Shown: positions 1 through 5,348, counted from the first letter of the stretch. The stretch is 5,348 nucleotides of DNA from JBEVNX01 sp040507895 (GCA_040507895.1 JBEVNX010000231.1:1-5348); one strand, 5' to 3'. Translations and numbers: made by a program. The notes: generated from the letters alone by a model not told the origin.

Positions 1-250
1 TCATCGCCACGTCGAAGCGACCGGCGTCGACCATCGAGCGCAGCTCCGGCCAGCGGAAGCGTACCCACTCGACGCGCAGGCCGAGGTCCTTCGCGAGCGC
101 GCCGGCCACTTCGACGTCGAAGCCGCGGCCTGAAAGCGAGAAGGGAGCGTAGTCGCCGCTCGTGCCGACGCGCAGCTCGTCGGGGTCGGCCCGAAGCGGC
201 TCCGCGAGCGCCAGGCCCACTGCCAGCAGGAATGCGATCGTTCTTGCCAT
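1..250 (-). CDS. Periplasmic solute-binding protein, family 3 (N-terminal part, cut by window edge)
   Basis: Reading the minus strand from the ATG at 250-248 gives 83 uninterrupted codons that leave the window at its left edge, so only the N-terminus is seen. Residues 1-16 (MARTIAFLLAVGLALA) form a short Sec-type signal peptide ending before roughly residue 22. The mature start carries the typical family-3 pattern: ELRVGTSGDYAPFS at about residues 25-38, GFDVEVAGALAKDLG at about 43-57, then RWPEL and the RFDVAM motif at the end of the visible part. These proteins usually bind amino acids or other small polar ligands in the periplasm and feed an ABC permease. The GTSGDYAPFS and WPEL signature also recalls periplasmic cyclohexadienyl/arogenate dehydratases (PheC type), which share this fold; choosing between them needs the missing C-terminus. 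A GGGAGAG ribosome-binding site lies about 10 nt upstream of the start. The gene is divergent from the AhpD-like gene, with a 57-nt gap. Confidence 0.85.
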   Translation of the reverse strand, partial: MARTIAFLLAVGLALAEPLRADPDELRVGTSGDYAPFSLSGRGFDVEVAGALAKDLGLRVEWVRFRWPELRSMVDAGRFDVAM

Positions 251-293
251 CGCCGGAGTTCTCTCCCATAGTCCAGCGGCGGCACACCCCGCC

Positions 294-300
294 AGGGAGG
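294..300 (+). promoter_or_regulatory. Ribosome-binding site fixing a GTG start
   Basis: AGGGAGG ends 7 nt before the GTG at 308. It is the best Shine-Dalgarno match in the 57-nt divergent gap and supports the GTG as the true start of the AhpD-like gene, since no ATG is available nearby in that frame. Confidence 0.7.
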
Positions 301-307
301 TCCTACC

Positions 308-907
308 GTGACGCGTCTGCGCATCGACTCCATCCCCGAGGCCGCGGAACACACCGCGGAGCTCAGCGGCGCGCGAAACGTACGCTGGGCGGAAGCCTAC
401 AGGCAGTTCCCGACCCAGATGGGGCGGCTCATGGCGGCGCGGCCGCGCTATGGTGGGCCGTTTCTCGACCTCTTCGCCCGGATCATGTGGGACGATGCTC
501 CGCTCACTCGCCAGGAGCGCGAGATGATCGCCGTGGTCGCCTCCCGCGCCAGCCGCTGCCGGTATTGAACGGAGATCCACGGAGAGTTTCTCCGTTTCGA
601 AAACACCGATCCCGAGCTGGTCAAGCAGATCAAGGCCGACTTCCGCTCCGCGCCGATCGAGCCGCGCCACCGGGCGCTCTGCGAGTATGCCGAGAAGCTG
701 ACGCTGACGCCGTCCCAGATGGTCGACGGGGACGTCGAGCGATTGCGCGAGCACGGCTACGACGAAGAAGCGATCGTCTGCGCCACGCACGTGGTCGGCA
801 TCTTCAACTATCTGGTCCGCCTCGCCGATGCCTTCGGCATCGAATGGGAGCCGGAAGTGCGCGGCTCGCCGACGCATCAGCCGGAGCTATGGAAAGAGGG
901 AAACTGA
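308..907 (+). CDS. AhpD/CMD-family peroxidase-related selenoprotein (TGA at 566-568 read as selenocysteine)
   Basis: A GTG start with a good ribosome-binding site opens a frame of 199 residues if the TGA at codon 87 is read as selenocysteine. What is seen: E72, C84, U87 and H91 match the AhpD/carboxymuconolactone-decarboxylase-like signature E-x11-C-x2-C-x3-H, with the stop exactly at the second cysteine. The same frame continues past the TGA for 112 residues of family-like sequence (HGEFLRFE, ALCEYAEKLTLTPSQ, DVERLREHGYDEEAI, NYLVRLADAFGIE) to TGA 905-907. Total length fits the roughly 180-200 residue uncharacterised peroxidase-related enzymes. AhpD proteins reduce peroxides, or pass electrons to peroxiredoxins, through this redox pair and a proton-relay Glu and His; they are cytosolic. 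Sec-containing AhpD-like proteins are known from selenoproteome surveys. Inference: a CxxU redox centre with a more reactive attacking or resolving residue. The substrate is unknown. The alternative is a pseudogene or sequencing error, made unlikely by the exact codon position and the downstream hairpin. Confidence 0.85.
566..568 (+). other. Selenocysteine codon (UGA, residue 87)
   Basis: In-frame TGA in the context Cys-Arg-Tyr-TGA-Thr-Glu-Ile-His. It sits at the position of the second redox cysteine of AhpD. A change from TGC or TGT to TGA is a single third-base change, which is typical of Cys/Sec exchange between homologues. Confidence 0.83.
579..595 (+). promoter_or_regulatory. Bacterial SECIS element (selenocysteine insertion hairpin)
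   Basis: ACGGAGA (579-585) pairs perfectly with TCTCCGT (589-595), giving a 7-bp stem capped by GTT. If the closing A-T pair opens, the loop is AGTTT. The loop begins 17 nt after the TGA and has a G followed by U at its 5' side. Known bacterial SECIS elements are coding-region hairpins just after the UGA, with a small apical loop that has a G in its first two positions, about 16-37 nt from the UGA; SelB binds this loop. The 17-nt size equals the minimal SelB-binding hairpin of E. coli fdhF. Unlike fdhF, no bulged U is visible in the 5' arm. Confidence 0.72.
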
Positions 908-919
908 GAGTCCGCAAAG

Positions 920-957
920 CCCTCCGGCGAGGGGTGCGGGTGGCCCGAGTTGCTCGG
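920..957. terminator. Weak hairpins in the convergent gap (possible terminator)
   Basis: Between the stops of the AhpD-like gene and the nitroreductase lie two small hairpins: CCCTC/GAGGG around a CGGC loop (920-933) and CCGAG/CTCGG around TTG (945-957). Neither has a clear T-tract on either strand, so a terminator role is suggested mainly by the tail-to-tail position. Confidence 0.22.
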
Positions 958-991
958 ATTCGCAGCGAGACTCGACGCCGCCGCTCGAGGG

Positions 992-1690
992 CTACGGCGC
1001 GAGTCCTTGCCAGACGTTTCCCCATCGTTCGGCGTATGCCACTTCGCGGAGCGGCCGGCGTCGAACTGGACCGAAGTTGTCCTGCGGATAGCCGATCGGC
1101 ATCAGCGCGTACGTCGATACGTCGTCCGGCAAGCCGAGCAGCGCTTTGACTTCGTCCTCGCAACGGATGTGGTTCGTCGTGAGCACGACGCCCAACCCGA
1201 AGGCACGGCAGGCAAGGATGATGTTCTGCACGGCGGGATAGATGCTCGCGCCCCGAATCCGATCGGCGTAGGCCAGCTCCTGCTGGTAGGTGGCTTGAAG
1301 GTCCTGCGGTAGCGCCTCGCGTCGAGGCGCGGGGCGATCTCGTCCGCAGGGTACGAGCAGCACCGGCGCCTCACCCATGTGGTCCCAGAGATACGCCCCG
1401 GCAGAGAGCATCTTGCGATACTGAGGGTCGGTCATGTGAGCGGGGCGCTCTCGCGCCGCGTACATCGCGCTGGCGATGTCGGACGCCTTGCGGTAGACGA
1501 GCCCGAGTTGTCGTCGCTGCTCTGGGTCGCGCACGACGATGAACGCCCAATTCTGCGCGTTGCCGGCCGACGGGGCGCGGATCGCCGCATCGAGGATTCG
1601 AGTCAGGATTTCTTCCGGCACGGGATCCGATTTGAGTCGCCGCAGCGCTCGTGCCGAATACATAGCCTCGAACAATCCGATGTCGCGCAT
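992..1690 (-). CDS. Nitroreductase-family FMN oxidoreductase
   Basis: This gene encodes 232 residues. Near the N-terminus it has the FMN-phosphate-binding pattern SARALRR (residues 12-18), followed by the family hallmark PSAGNAQNW (40-48), where N44 and Q46 belong to the flavin/dimer pocket. The C-terminal half has the GLGVVLTT segment, an ALLGLPDDV helix, MPIGYP and RRPLREV, all usual for the family. Members are homodimeric cytosolic flavoproteins that use NAD(P)H to reduce nitro compounds, quinones, enones or other electrophiles; the substrate cannot be read from the sequence. The ATG at 1690 is preceded by GGAGG (plus-strand 1698-1702) at 7 nt, so the start is secure. It is divergent from a TetR gene across a palindromic promoter region, which suggests induction by an electrophilic or aromatic ligand of that regulator. 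No signal peptide is seen. The stop is TAG at 994-992, 84 nt from the end of the convergent AhpD-like gene. Confidence 0.93.
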   Translation of the reverse strand: MRDIGLFEAMYSARALRRLKSDPVPEEILTRILDAAIRAPSAGNAQNWAFIVVRDPEQRRQLGLVYRKASDIASAMYAARERPAHMTDPQYRKMLSAGAYLWDHMGEAPVLLVPCGRDRPAPRREALPQDLQATYQQELAYADRIRGASIYPAVQNIILACRAFGLGVVLTTNHIRCEDEVKALLGLPDDVSTYALMPIGYPQDNFGPVRRRPLREVAYAERWGNVWQGLAP

Positions 1691-1764
1691 ATGGCCGCCT
1701 CCGTCAGGGTCACGGTTCGATCGATGTGCTCGAGCCTAGCAATTGGACACGCGCGCGGCTCCCC

Positions 1765-1793
1765 TGGACAATAAGGACGTTCGTACGTATTGT
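1765..1793 (+). promoter_or_regulatory. Candidate promoter of the TetR-family gene
   Basis: Because the operator is a palindrome, the plus strand carries the same boxes: TGGACA (1765-1770), 17-nt spacer, TATTGT (1788-1793). Transcription would begin near 1800-1802, at or beside the GTG codon at 1802, implying a leaderless or nearly leaderless message. Inferred from sequence only. Confidence 0.45.
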
Positions 1794-1796
1794 CCA
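1768..1796 (-). promoter_or_regulatory. Candidate promoter of the nitroreductase gene
   Basis: On the minus strand TGGACA (1796-1791), a 17-nt spacer and TATTGT (1773-1768) match the sigma-70 -35 and -10 boxes at 5 of 6 and 4 of 6 positions. Transcription would start near 1761, leaving a leader of about 70 nt before the nitroreductase ATG. Inferred from sequence only. Confidence 0.5.
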
Positions 1797-1801
1797 CCCG
1801 A

Positions 1802-2476
1802 GTGGACTTCGAGCTCTCGCGGTTCTCCCCGCAATACATCTACGATGGCCGTTTCCGCCGCGGGTCGAAGACGCGGGCCGTCGTGCTCGCGCGCGCCATC
1901 GAGGTCGCATCGACGGAGGGCCTCGAAGGTTTGACGATCGGCCGGCTCGCCACCGATCTCGGCATGAGCAAGGGTCACCTCACCGTGTTGTTTCCGAGCA
2001 AGGAGGCTCTACAGATCGCCACCCTCGACGCCGCGATGGCGCGGTTCGCCGACGAAGTCGTGGCGCGAGCCGAGCGGGCGCGATCGTCGCGGACGCGCGT
2101 CGGCGGCCTCTGCGACGCGTGGTTTCGCTACGTGGCCCGCCGGGTGTTCCCCGGTGGCTGCTTCCTCTACGCGACGGCGAACGAGTATCGCGCGCGGCCG
2201 GGAGCGATCCGTGACCGCGTGCGAGAGCATCGGGCGGCGTGGAACCGCTGCCTCGCCAACGCGATCGGCGACGGGCAACGGACCGGGCGAATCCGCCGGG
2301 GGATCGACGTGGCGGATCTCGTCGTCGAGCTCACCTCGTATCAGGCCGGCGCGAATCTCGCCGCGCTCCTCGGCGACCGCGCCGCGTTTCGCCGGGCAGC
2401 GCGCGCGACGCGGGTTCGCCTCCGGCGGCTGGCGGACGCCGGGGCGACGCCAGCCATCGCTCTTCGTCGACGCTGA
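1802..2476 (+). CDS. TetR/AcrR-family transcriptional regulator
   Basis: The protein has 224 residues from the GTG at 1802; a TTG at 1790 would add four residues but lies inside the operator and the predicted -10 box, so 1802 is preferred. The N-terminal TetR domain is clear: RRGSKTRAVVLARAIEVA (about 19-36), then the helix-turn-helix LTIGRLATDLGMSKGHLTVLF with PSKEAL (about 44-70). The C-terminal ligand and dimer domain includes PGGCFLYATANEYRARPGAIRD, a pattern common in one TetR subgroup. Family members are dimeric repressors released from DNA by a small ligand. Its neighbour is a divergent nitroreductase gene sharing a 32-bp palindrome, so this regulator very probably controls both. The ligand is unknown, plausibly a substrate of the reductase. 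No Shine-Dalgarno sequence stands before 1802, consistent with leaderless translation, though the start remains the least certain part of this call. Confidence 0.9.
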   Translation: MDFELSRFSPQYIYDGRFRRGSKTRAVVLARAIEVASTEGLEGLTIGRLATDLGMSKGHLTVLFPSKEALQIATLDAAMARFADEVVARAERARSSRTRVGGLCDAWFRYVARRVFPGGCFLYATANEYRARPGAIRDRVREHRAAWNRCLANAIGDGQRTGRIRRGIDVADLVVELTSYQAGANLAALLGDRAAFRRAARATRVRLRRLADAGATPAIALRRR

Positions 2477-2523
2477 TTCGCGCCTGCGCGGCCAAAGAAA
2501 GCCCGATCTCCTTGACCCGCCGG

Positions 2524-2545
2524 CGCGCCCGGAGCCTCCGGCGCG
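2524..2545. terminator. GC-rich hairpin downstream of the TetR-family gene
   Basis: CGCGCCCGGA and TCCGGCGCG pair in a 9-bp stem with one bulged C and a GCC loop, 47 nt after the TetR stop. It lacks a T-tract, so it may be a factor-assisted terminator or merely a stable structure. The rest of the gap up to the kinase start (2477-2667) shows nothing else convincing. Confidence 0.3.
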
Positions 2546-2667
2546 TCTAGGCTTCGTGCGTGCGCATTTGCCCCTCGTGGCGGGTCGGGATAAGGCACCA
2601 TCACTCGCCTTGGCTCTTGGCTCCACGCTGGGCTTCGCACGCGCCCCCCAATGACGAGCGGCCTCCT

Positions 2668-5103
2668 ATGTCTGCCGCCAAAACGGGAAGGCGCGATCTG
2701 GCCTACGGGCTGACCGATCCGGCGACGAAGCTGCGCGGACTGTCGCGGTACGTGATTGCGATCGCGAGCGTCGGGTTGGCTTTCGCCGCCCGCCTCGCGA
2801 TGGATCCTCTCGTGGGCGACCGTCAGCCCTTCACGCTCTTCTACGTGTCGATCGTCTTCGCGACTTGGCTCGGCGGTCCCCGGCCGGGGTTCGTTGCGCT
2901 CGTGCTCGGGTTCGCTGCGGGCAACTACTTCTTCGTCGAGCCGCGCCTCAGCCTGCTTCCCACCGAGAGCGCCGACATCGTCGCAGGCGTGACGTACCTC
3001 TTCGTCGGTTCCGTCATCGTGGCGGGACAGCAGAGCGGAACGGTTCTCGCGGACCGAGAGTCGGCGATCGGGTCGACCTTGCGCGTCGTCTGGATTCGCG
3101 GACTGCAGGCGCCGCCCTCGGTCCGGTACGCTCTCGGGTTGGCGATCGCGATGGTCGCCTCGCTGACCCGAATCGCACTCAATCCCGTCTGGGGAGAGAG
3201 CTTCCCGTTCATCTTCTACTTTCCCGCCACCCTCTTTACCGCCCTGTTCGGTGGCATCGGCCCGGCACTGATGGGCATCGCCGTCTGCGGTTTCATGACG
3301 GCCGAATGGATTCTACCGCCGGTCGGACGGCTGTGGCCCCTGAATTCCATCGATCTCGTCGGGCTCGGCATCTACGTGTTCGTCGATGTCTTCATCGCCT
3401 GGCTCGGAGCCGCGCACCGCGCCCTCATCCTCGAAAACGAGCGCGCCCTATCGGACGCCGAGAAGGCGGCCGAGACGACCCGCCGGGTACAGACGATCGC
3501 AGACGCAATGCTCGGAGACCTTTCCCTCGATGATCTCCTGCACGAGGTGCTCGTCCGTGTTCAGGATGCGCTCGACGCCGACGTGGCGGTCATGCTGGTT
3601 CGGGAATCGGACGAGAGGCTACGCGTCCAAGCGGTCGTCGGCGCGCCCGACGCCGAGATCGGCTTCATCGTACCGAGTGGCCAGGGATTCTGCGGCCTCG
3701 TCGCTGCAGTGCGGCGTGCCGTCGTCTGGAAAGACGTCGAACCGGAACGAGTCATCCTTCCCTTTCTCCGGCGCATGCGCGTGCAAGCGCTAGCCGGCGT
3801 CCCGGTGATCTCGGATGGCAAGCTGCTCGGCGTGCTTCAGGTGGGCAGCGTGCGGCCCGGCCGGTTCGGCGACGAGGAGACACACCTCCTTCAGCTCGCG
3901 GGCGAGCGGATCGCGTTGGCGATGGATCGCGTGGAACGGCACGATGCCGAGCGACGCGTGCGTGATTCCTTGGACGCAGCGAACCGTGCGAAGGACGAGT
4001 TCCTCGCGATGCTGGGTCACGAGCTGCGAAATCCGCTCTCGGCCGTGCGCAACGCCGTGGTTGCTGCCAGTCTCGACGAATCTCGTCGCTCGCACGCCCT
4101 GGAGATCGCCCGCCGCCAGACCGATCAATTGGGCCGGCTGATCGACGACCTCCTCGACGTTGCGCGGATCACACAGGGACGCGTGATCCTGCACAGGCAA
4201 GCCGTTTCCCTCGCCGAGATCGTCGGACGAGCCGTAGAGAGCGTGCGCCCCTTCATCGAGTCGCGCGGTGTTCATCTGACCGTCTCGCTCGGACCCGATA
4301 CGATTCGGGTCGACGCGGACCCCACTCGCTTGGAGCAAGTGTTCGTGAACCTCCTTTCGAATGCAGCGAAGTACAGCGACGTGGGTGGACGGGTGGACGT
4401 GACCAGCGAGAGGCAGGGGGAACACGTGGCCGTCCATATTCTGGACTCGGGGATCGGGATCGCGCCGGAAATGCTTCCGCGCATATGGGACCTTTTCGCA
4501 CAGGTCGATCGCTCCCTCGACCGCGCGCAAGGCGGTCTCGGCATCGGCCTTACAGTCGCCCGGCGGCTCGTCGAGCTGCACGGCGGAAGGATCGGGGTAC
4601 ACAGTGAGGGGCTCGGAAAGGGTGCGGAGTTCGTCGTGACGTTGATGGCGCTGCCGGCGACAGCGGAAGCCGAGCGCGAGAGAACAGGCTCAAGTGTGCG
4701 CCCGCAGCAATCGACGCGCGTGCTGCTGGTCGAGGATCATCCGGACTCAGCGGAGACGTTGACGATGCTTCTGCAACTGCTCGGACATCAGGTCCGCTCC
4801 GTACACGACGGGTTGGAGGCGCTCGACGCCGTGCGCGCCGAGGTTCCCGACGTGATGATCGTGGACATCGGGCTTCCGGGCATGGATGGGTACGAGGTGG
4901 CGCGGCGCGTGCGGCAGGACCCAAAGCTCGGGAAGGTACTTCTGGTCGCGCTCACCGGCTACGGGAGCGAGGAAGACAAGCGGCGGGCTATGACCGCCGG
5001 CTTCGACTACCACCTCGTCAAGCCGATCACTTCCGAAGCGCTCGACGGACTCGTCGCCCGGCTCGAGAAAGGCGAGAACGAAAAGCCGATCACCGTCCAG
5101 TAG
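2668..5103 (+). CDS. Membrane hybrid sensor histidine kinase (DUF4118 x2, GAF, HisKA, HATPase_c, receiver)
   Basis: The protein has 811 residues from the ATG at 2668. An in-frame GTG at 2560 would add 36 residues with no domain character, so it was not used. Two tandem DUF4118 (KdpD-like, four-helix) membrane modules span about 25-120 and 152-255, each with a PF-x-x-F-Y core and a GG-x-x-PG/PA motif. A short coiled linker (about 257-280) leads to a GAF domain (about 285-420). The HisKA H-box LGHELRNPLS holds H451, with E452 and N455. HATPase_c shows the N-box N565, G1 box DSGIGI (593-598) and G2 box GGLGIGL (622-628). The C-terminal receiver has E689/D690, phosphoacceptor D733, T763 and K785. 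All catalytic residues are present. Known chemistry: autophosphorylation on H451, then transfer to D733. The signal is unknown; DUF4118 and GAF suggest membrane or small-ligand sensing. No separate output regulator is adjacent, so phosphotransfer to an unlinked partner is likely. No strong Shine-Dalgarno is visible. Confidence 0.93.
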   Translation: MSAAKTGRRDLAYGLTDPATKLRGLSRYVIAIASVGLAFAARLAMDPLVGDRQPFTLFYVSIVFATWLGGPRPGFVALVLGFAAGNYFFVEPRLSLLPTESADIVAGVTYLFVGSVIVAGQQSGTVLADRESAIGSTLRVVWIRGLQAPPSVRYALGLAIAMVASLTRIALNPVWGESFPFIFYFPATLFTALFGGIGPALMGIAVCGFMTAEWILPPVGRLWPLNSIDLVGLGIYVFVDVFIAWLGAAHRALILENERALSDAEKAAETTRRVQTIADAMLGDLSLDDLLHEVLVRVQDALDADVAVMLVRESDERLRVQAVVGAPDAEIGFIVPSGQGFCGLVAAVRRAVVWKDVEPERVILPFLRRMRVQALAGVPVISDGKLLGVLQVGSVRPGRFGDEETHLLQLAGERIALAMDRVERHDAERRVRDSLDAANRAKDEFLAMLGHELRNPLSAVRNAVVAASLDESRRSHALEIARRQTDQLGRLIDDLLDVARITQGRVILHRQAVSLAEIVGRAVESVRPFIESRGVHLTVSLGPDTIRVDADPTRLEQVFVNLLSNAAKYSDVGGRVDVTSERQGEHVAVHILDSGIGIAPEMLPRIWDLFAQVDRSLDRAQGGLGIGLTVARRLVELHGGRIGVHSEGLGKGAEFVVTLMALPATAEAERERTGSSVRPQQSTRVLLVEDHPDSAETLTMLLQLLGHQVRSVHDGLEALDAVRAEVPDVMIVDIGLPGMDGYEVARRVRQDPKLGKVLLVALTGYGSEEDKRRAMTAGFDYHLVKPITSEALDGLVARLEKGENEKPITVQ

Positions 5104-5314
5104 GCGGCCGGCGGGCGTATTCCTCACAGCGTGCCTTGCTCAACTGCTTGCGCAACTCGACTCTTCCCGTCGTGTATGTGCGGCAGTACGCGTAGCGGTT
5201 GCTCTCGGATTCGCACTGAATCGTCCGGCGCCCGCCGGCACCCCATTGAGCGAACGAGCGGGCAGGGGCTAGCACGACGATCGCGAACAGGATGCTCCAG
5301 CACAGCCTCTTCAT
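5090..5314 (-). CDS. Small exported DUF3011-like protein, apparently short at the C-terminus
   Basis: This gene encodes 74 residues from the ATG at 5314, preceded by a GGAGAGGGG ribosome-binding site about 9 nt upstream. Residues 1-22 (MKRLCWSILFAIVVLAPARS plus FA) form a signal peptide with cleavage predicted after FA, so the product should be periplasmic or secreted. The mature part has IQCES, YAYCR, T-x-GRVEL and KQLSKARC, which match the cysteine-spaced first half of DUF3011 proteins as I remember them. The usual second half (a WGYD and GIWV segment with a last cysteine) is absent; instead the protein ends in a basic RRPPTGR tail. Three cysteines remain in the mature protein (C34, C44, C62). 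Its last codons overlap the 3' end of the kinase gene by 14 nt, tail to tail. The function of the family is unknown. No link to the kinase is implied beyond position. Confidence 0.72.
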   Translation of the reverse strand: MKRLCWSILFAIVVLAPARSFAQWGAGGRRTIQCESESNRYAYCRTYTTGRVELRKQLSKARCEEYARRPPTGR

Positions 5315-5348
5315 GAAGGGCGTCCCCTCTCCACGATCGAGAGTCGGA

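Larger units (their letters stand above)
1765..1796. promoter_or_regulatory. Palindromic operator for the TetR-family regulator
   Basis: Perfect 9-nt arms TGGACAATA (1765-1773) and TATTGTCCA (1788-1796) flank a 14-nt centre that is itself partly symmetric (ACG/CGT around the axis between 1780 and 1781). Thirteen of 16 half-site positions match. It lies between divergently transcribed tetR-like and nitroreductase genes, where TetR proteins normally bind. Binding would cover both candidate promoters and so give autoregulation plus control of the reductase. Confidence 0.75.

Noticed and set aside
308..907. AhpD-like gene as a pseudogene with a nonsense mutation
   Set aside because: A random stop would be unlikely to hit exactly the catalytic Cys codon as TGA with a SECIS-like hairpin at the right distance and intact coding sequence beyond. 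It remains the main alternative until the selenocysteine machinery is confirmed.
232..1149. 305-codon plus-strand open frame across the AhpD-like gene and the nitroreductase 3' end
   Set aside because: It is Arg/Ala/Pro-rich with no recognisable domain and overlaps two well-supported genes in other frames; long chance frames are expected at this GC content.
2568..2594. TTGCCC and GATAAG as a kinase promoter
   Set aside because: The spacer is only 15 nt and both boxes are partial matches; this is not better than chance.
2651..2713. 20-codon ATG frame overlapping the kinase start
   Set aside because: It could be an upstream ORF, but it has no clear ribosome-binding site or conserved product and is too short to support from one sequence.
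3790..4602. 270-codon minus-strand open frame inside the histidine kinase
   Set aside because: It is antisense to the conserved HisKA and HATPase_c coding region, with no family-like motifs and no ribosome-binding site noted.
1..5348. tRNA, rRNA, CRISPR array, insertion sequence or attachment site
   Set aside because: No regularly spaced repeats, transposase or integrase motifs, or tRNA-like cloverleaf were seen on either strand.

Overview
The window is GC-rich, tightly packed bacterial DNA. Two genes carry Sec-type signal peptides for export, and the regulatory proteins are of common Gram-negative types. One gene appears to encode a selenocysteine protein, so the host should have the bacterial selenocysteine machinery. 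This fits a proteobacterium or a deltaproteobacterium-like phylum (Myxococcota, Desulfobacterota or similar), but the sequence alone does not fix the taxon. No tRNA, rRNA, insertion sequence, integrase or CRISPR array was seen.

Layout, left to right: (1) the N-terminal 83 codons of a periplasmic family-3 solute-binding protein on the minus strand, running off the left edge; (2) divergent from it on the plus strand, a 199-residue AhpD/CMD-type peroxidase-related protein whose second active-site cysteine codon is TGA, followed at the correct distance by a 17-nt hairpin like a bacterial SECIS element; (3) converging on it, an FMN nitroreductase-family gene on the minus strand; (4) divergent from the nitroreductase, a TetR-family regulator on the plus strand, the two separated by a 32-bp palindrome that contains promoter-like -35 and -10 boxes for both directions; (5) an 811-residue membrane hybrid histidine kinase with two DUF4118 modules, GAF, HisKA, HATPase_c and a C-terminal receiver; (6) a small exported DUF3011-like protein on the minus strand whose 3' end overlaps the kinase by 14 nt.

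The best-supported functional pair is TetR with the nitroreductase: a repressor bound at the palindrome would cover both promoters. The AhpD-like selenoprotein and the nitroreductase are both redox enzymes meeting tail to tail, but no shared control is visible. The kinase looks like an orphan, with no separate DNA-binding response regulator in view.

The main discovery is the selenoprotein. Ordinary gene calling would split it at position 566 into two fragments or call it a pseudogene. Read through the TGA, it restores the AhpD signature E-x11-C-x2-U-x3-H exactly.
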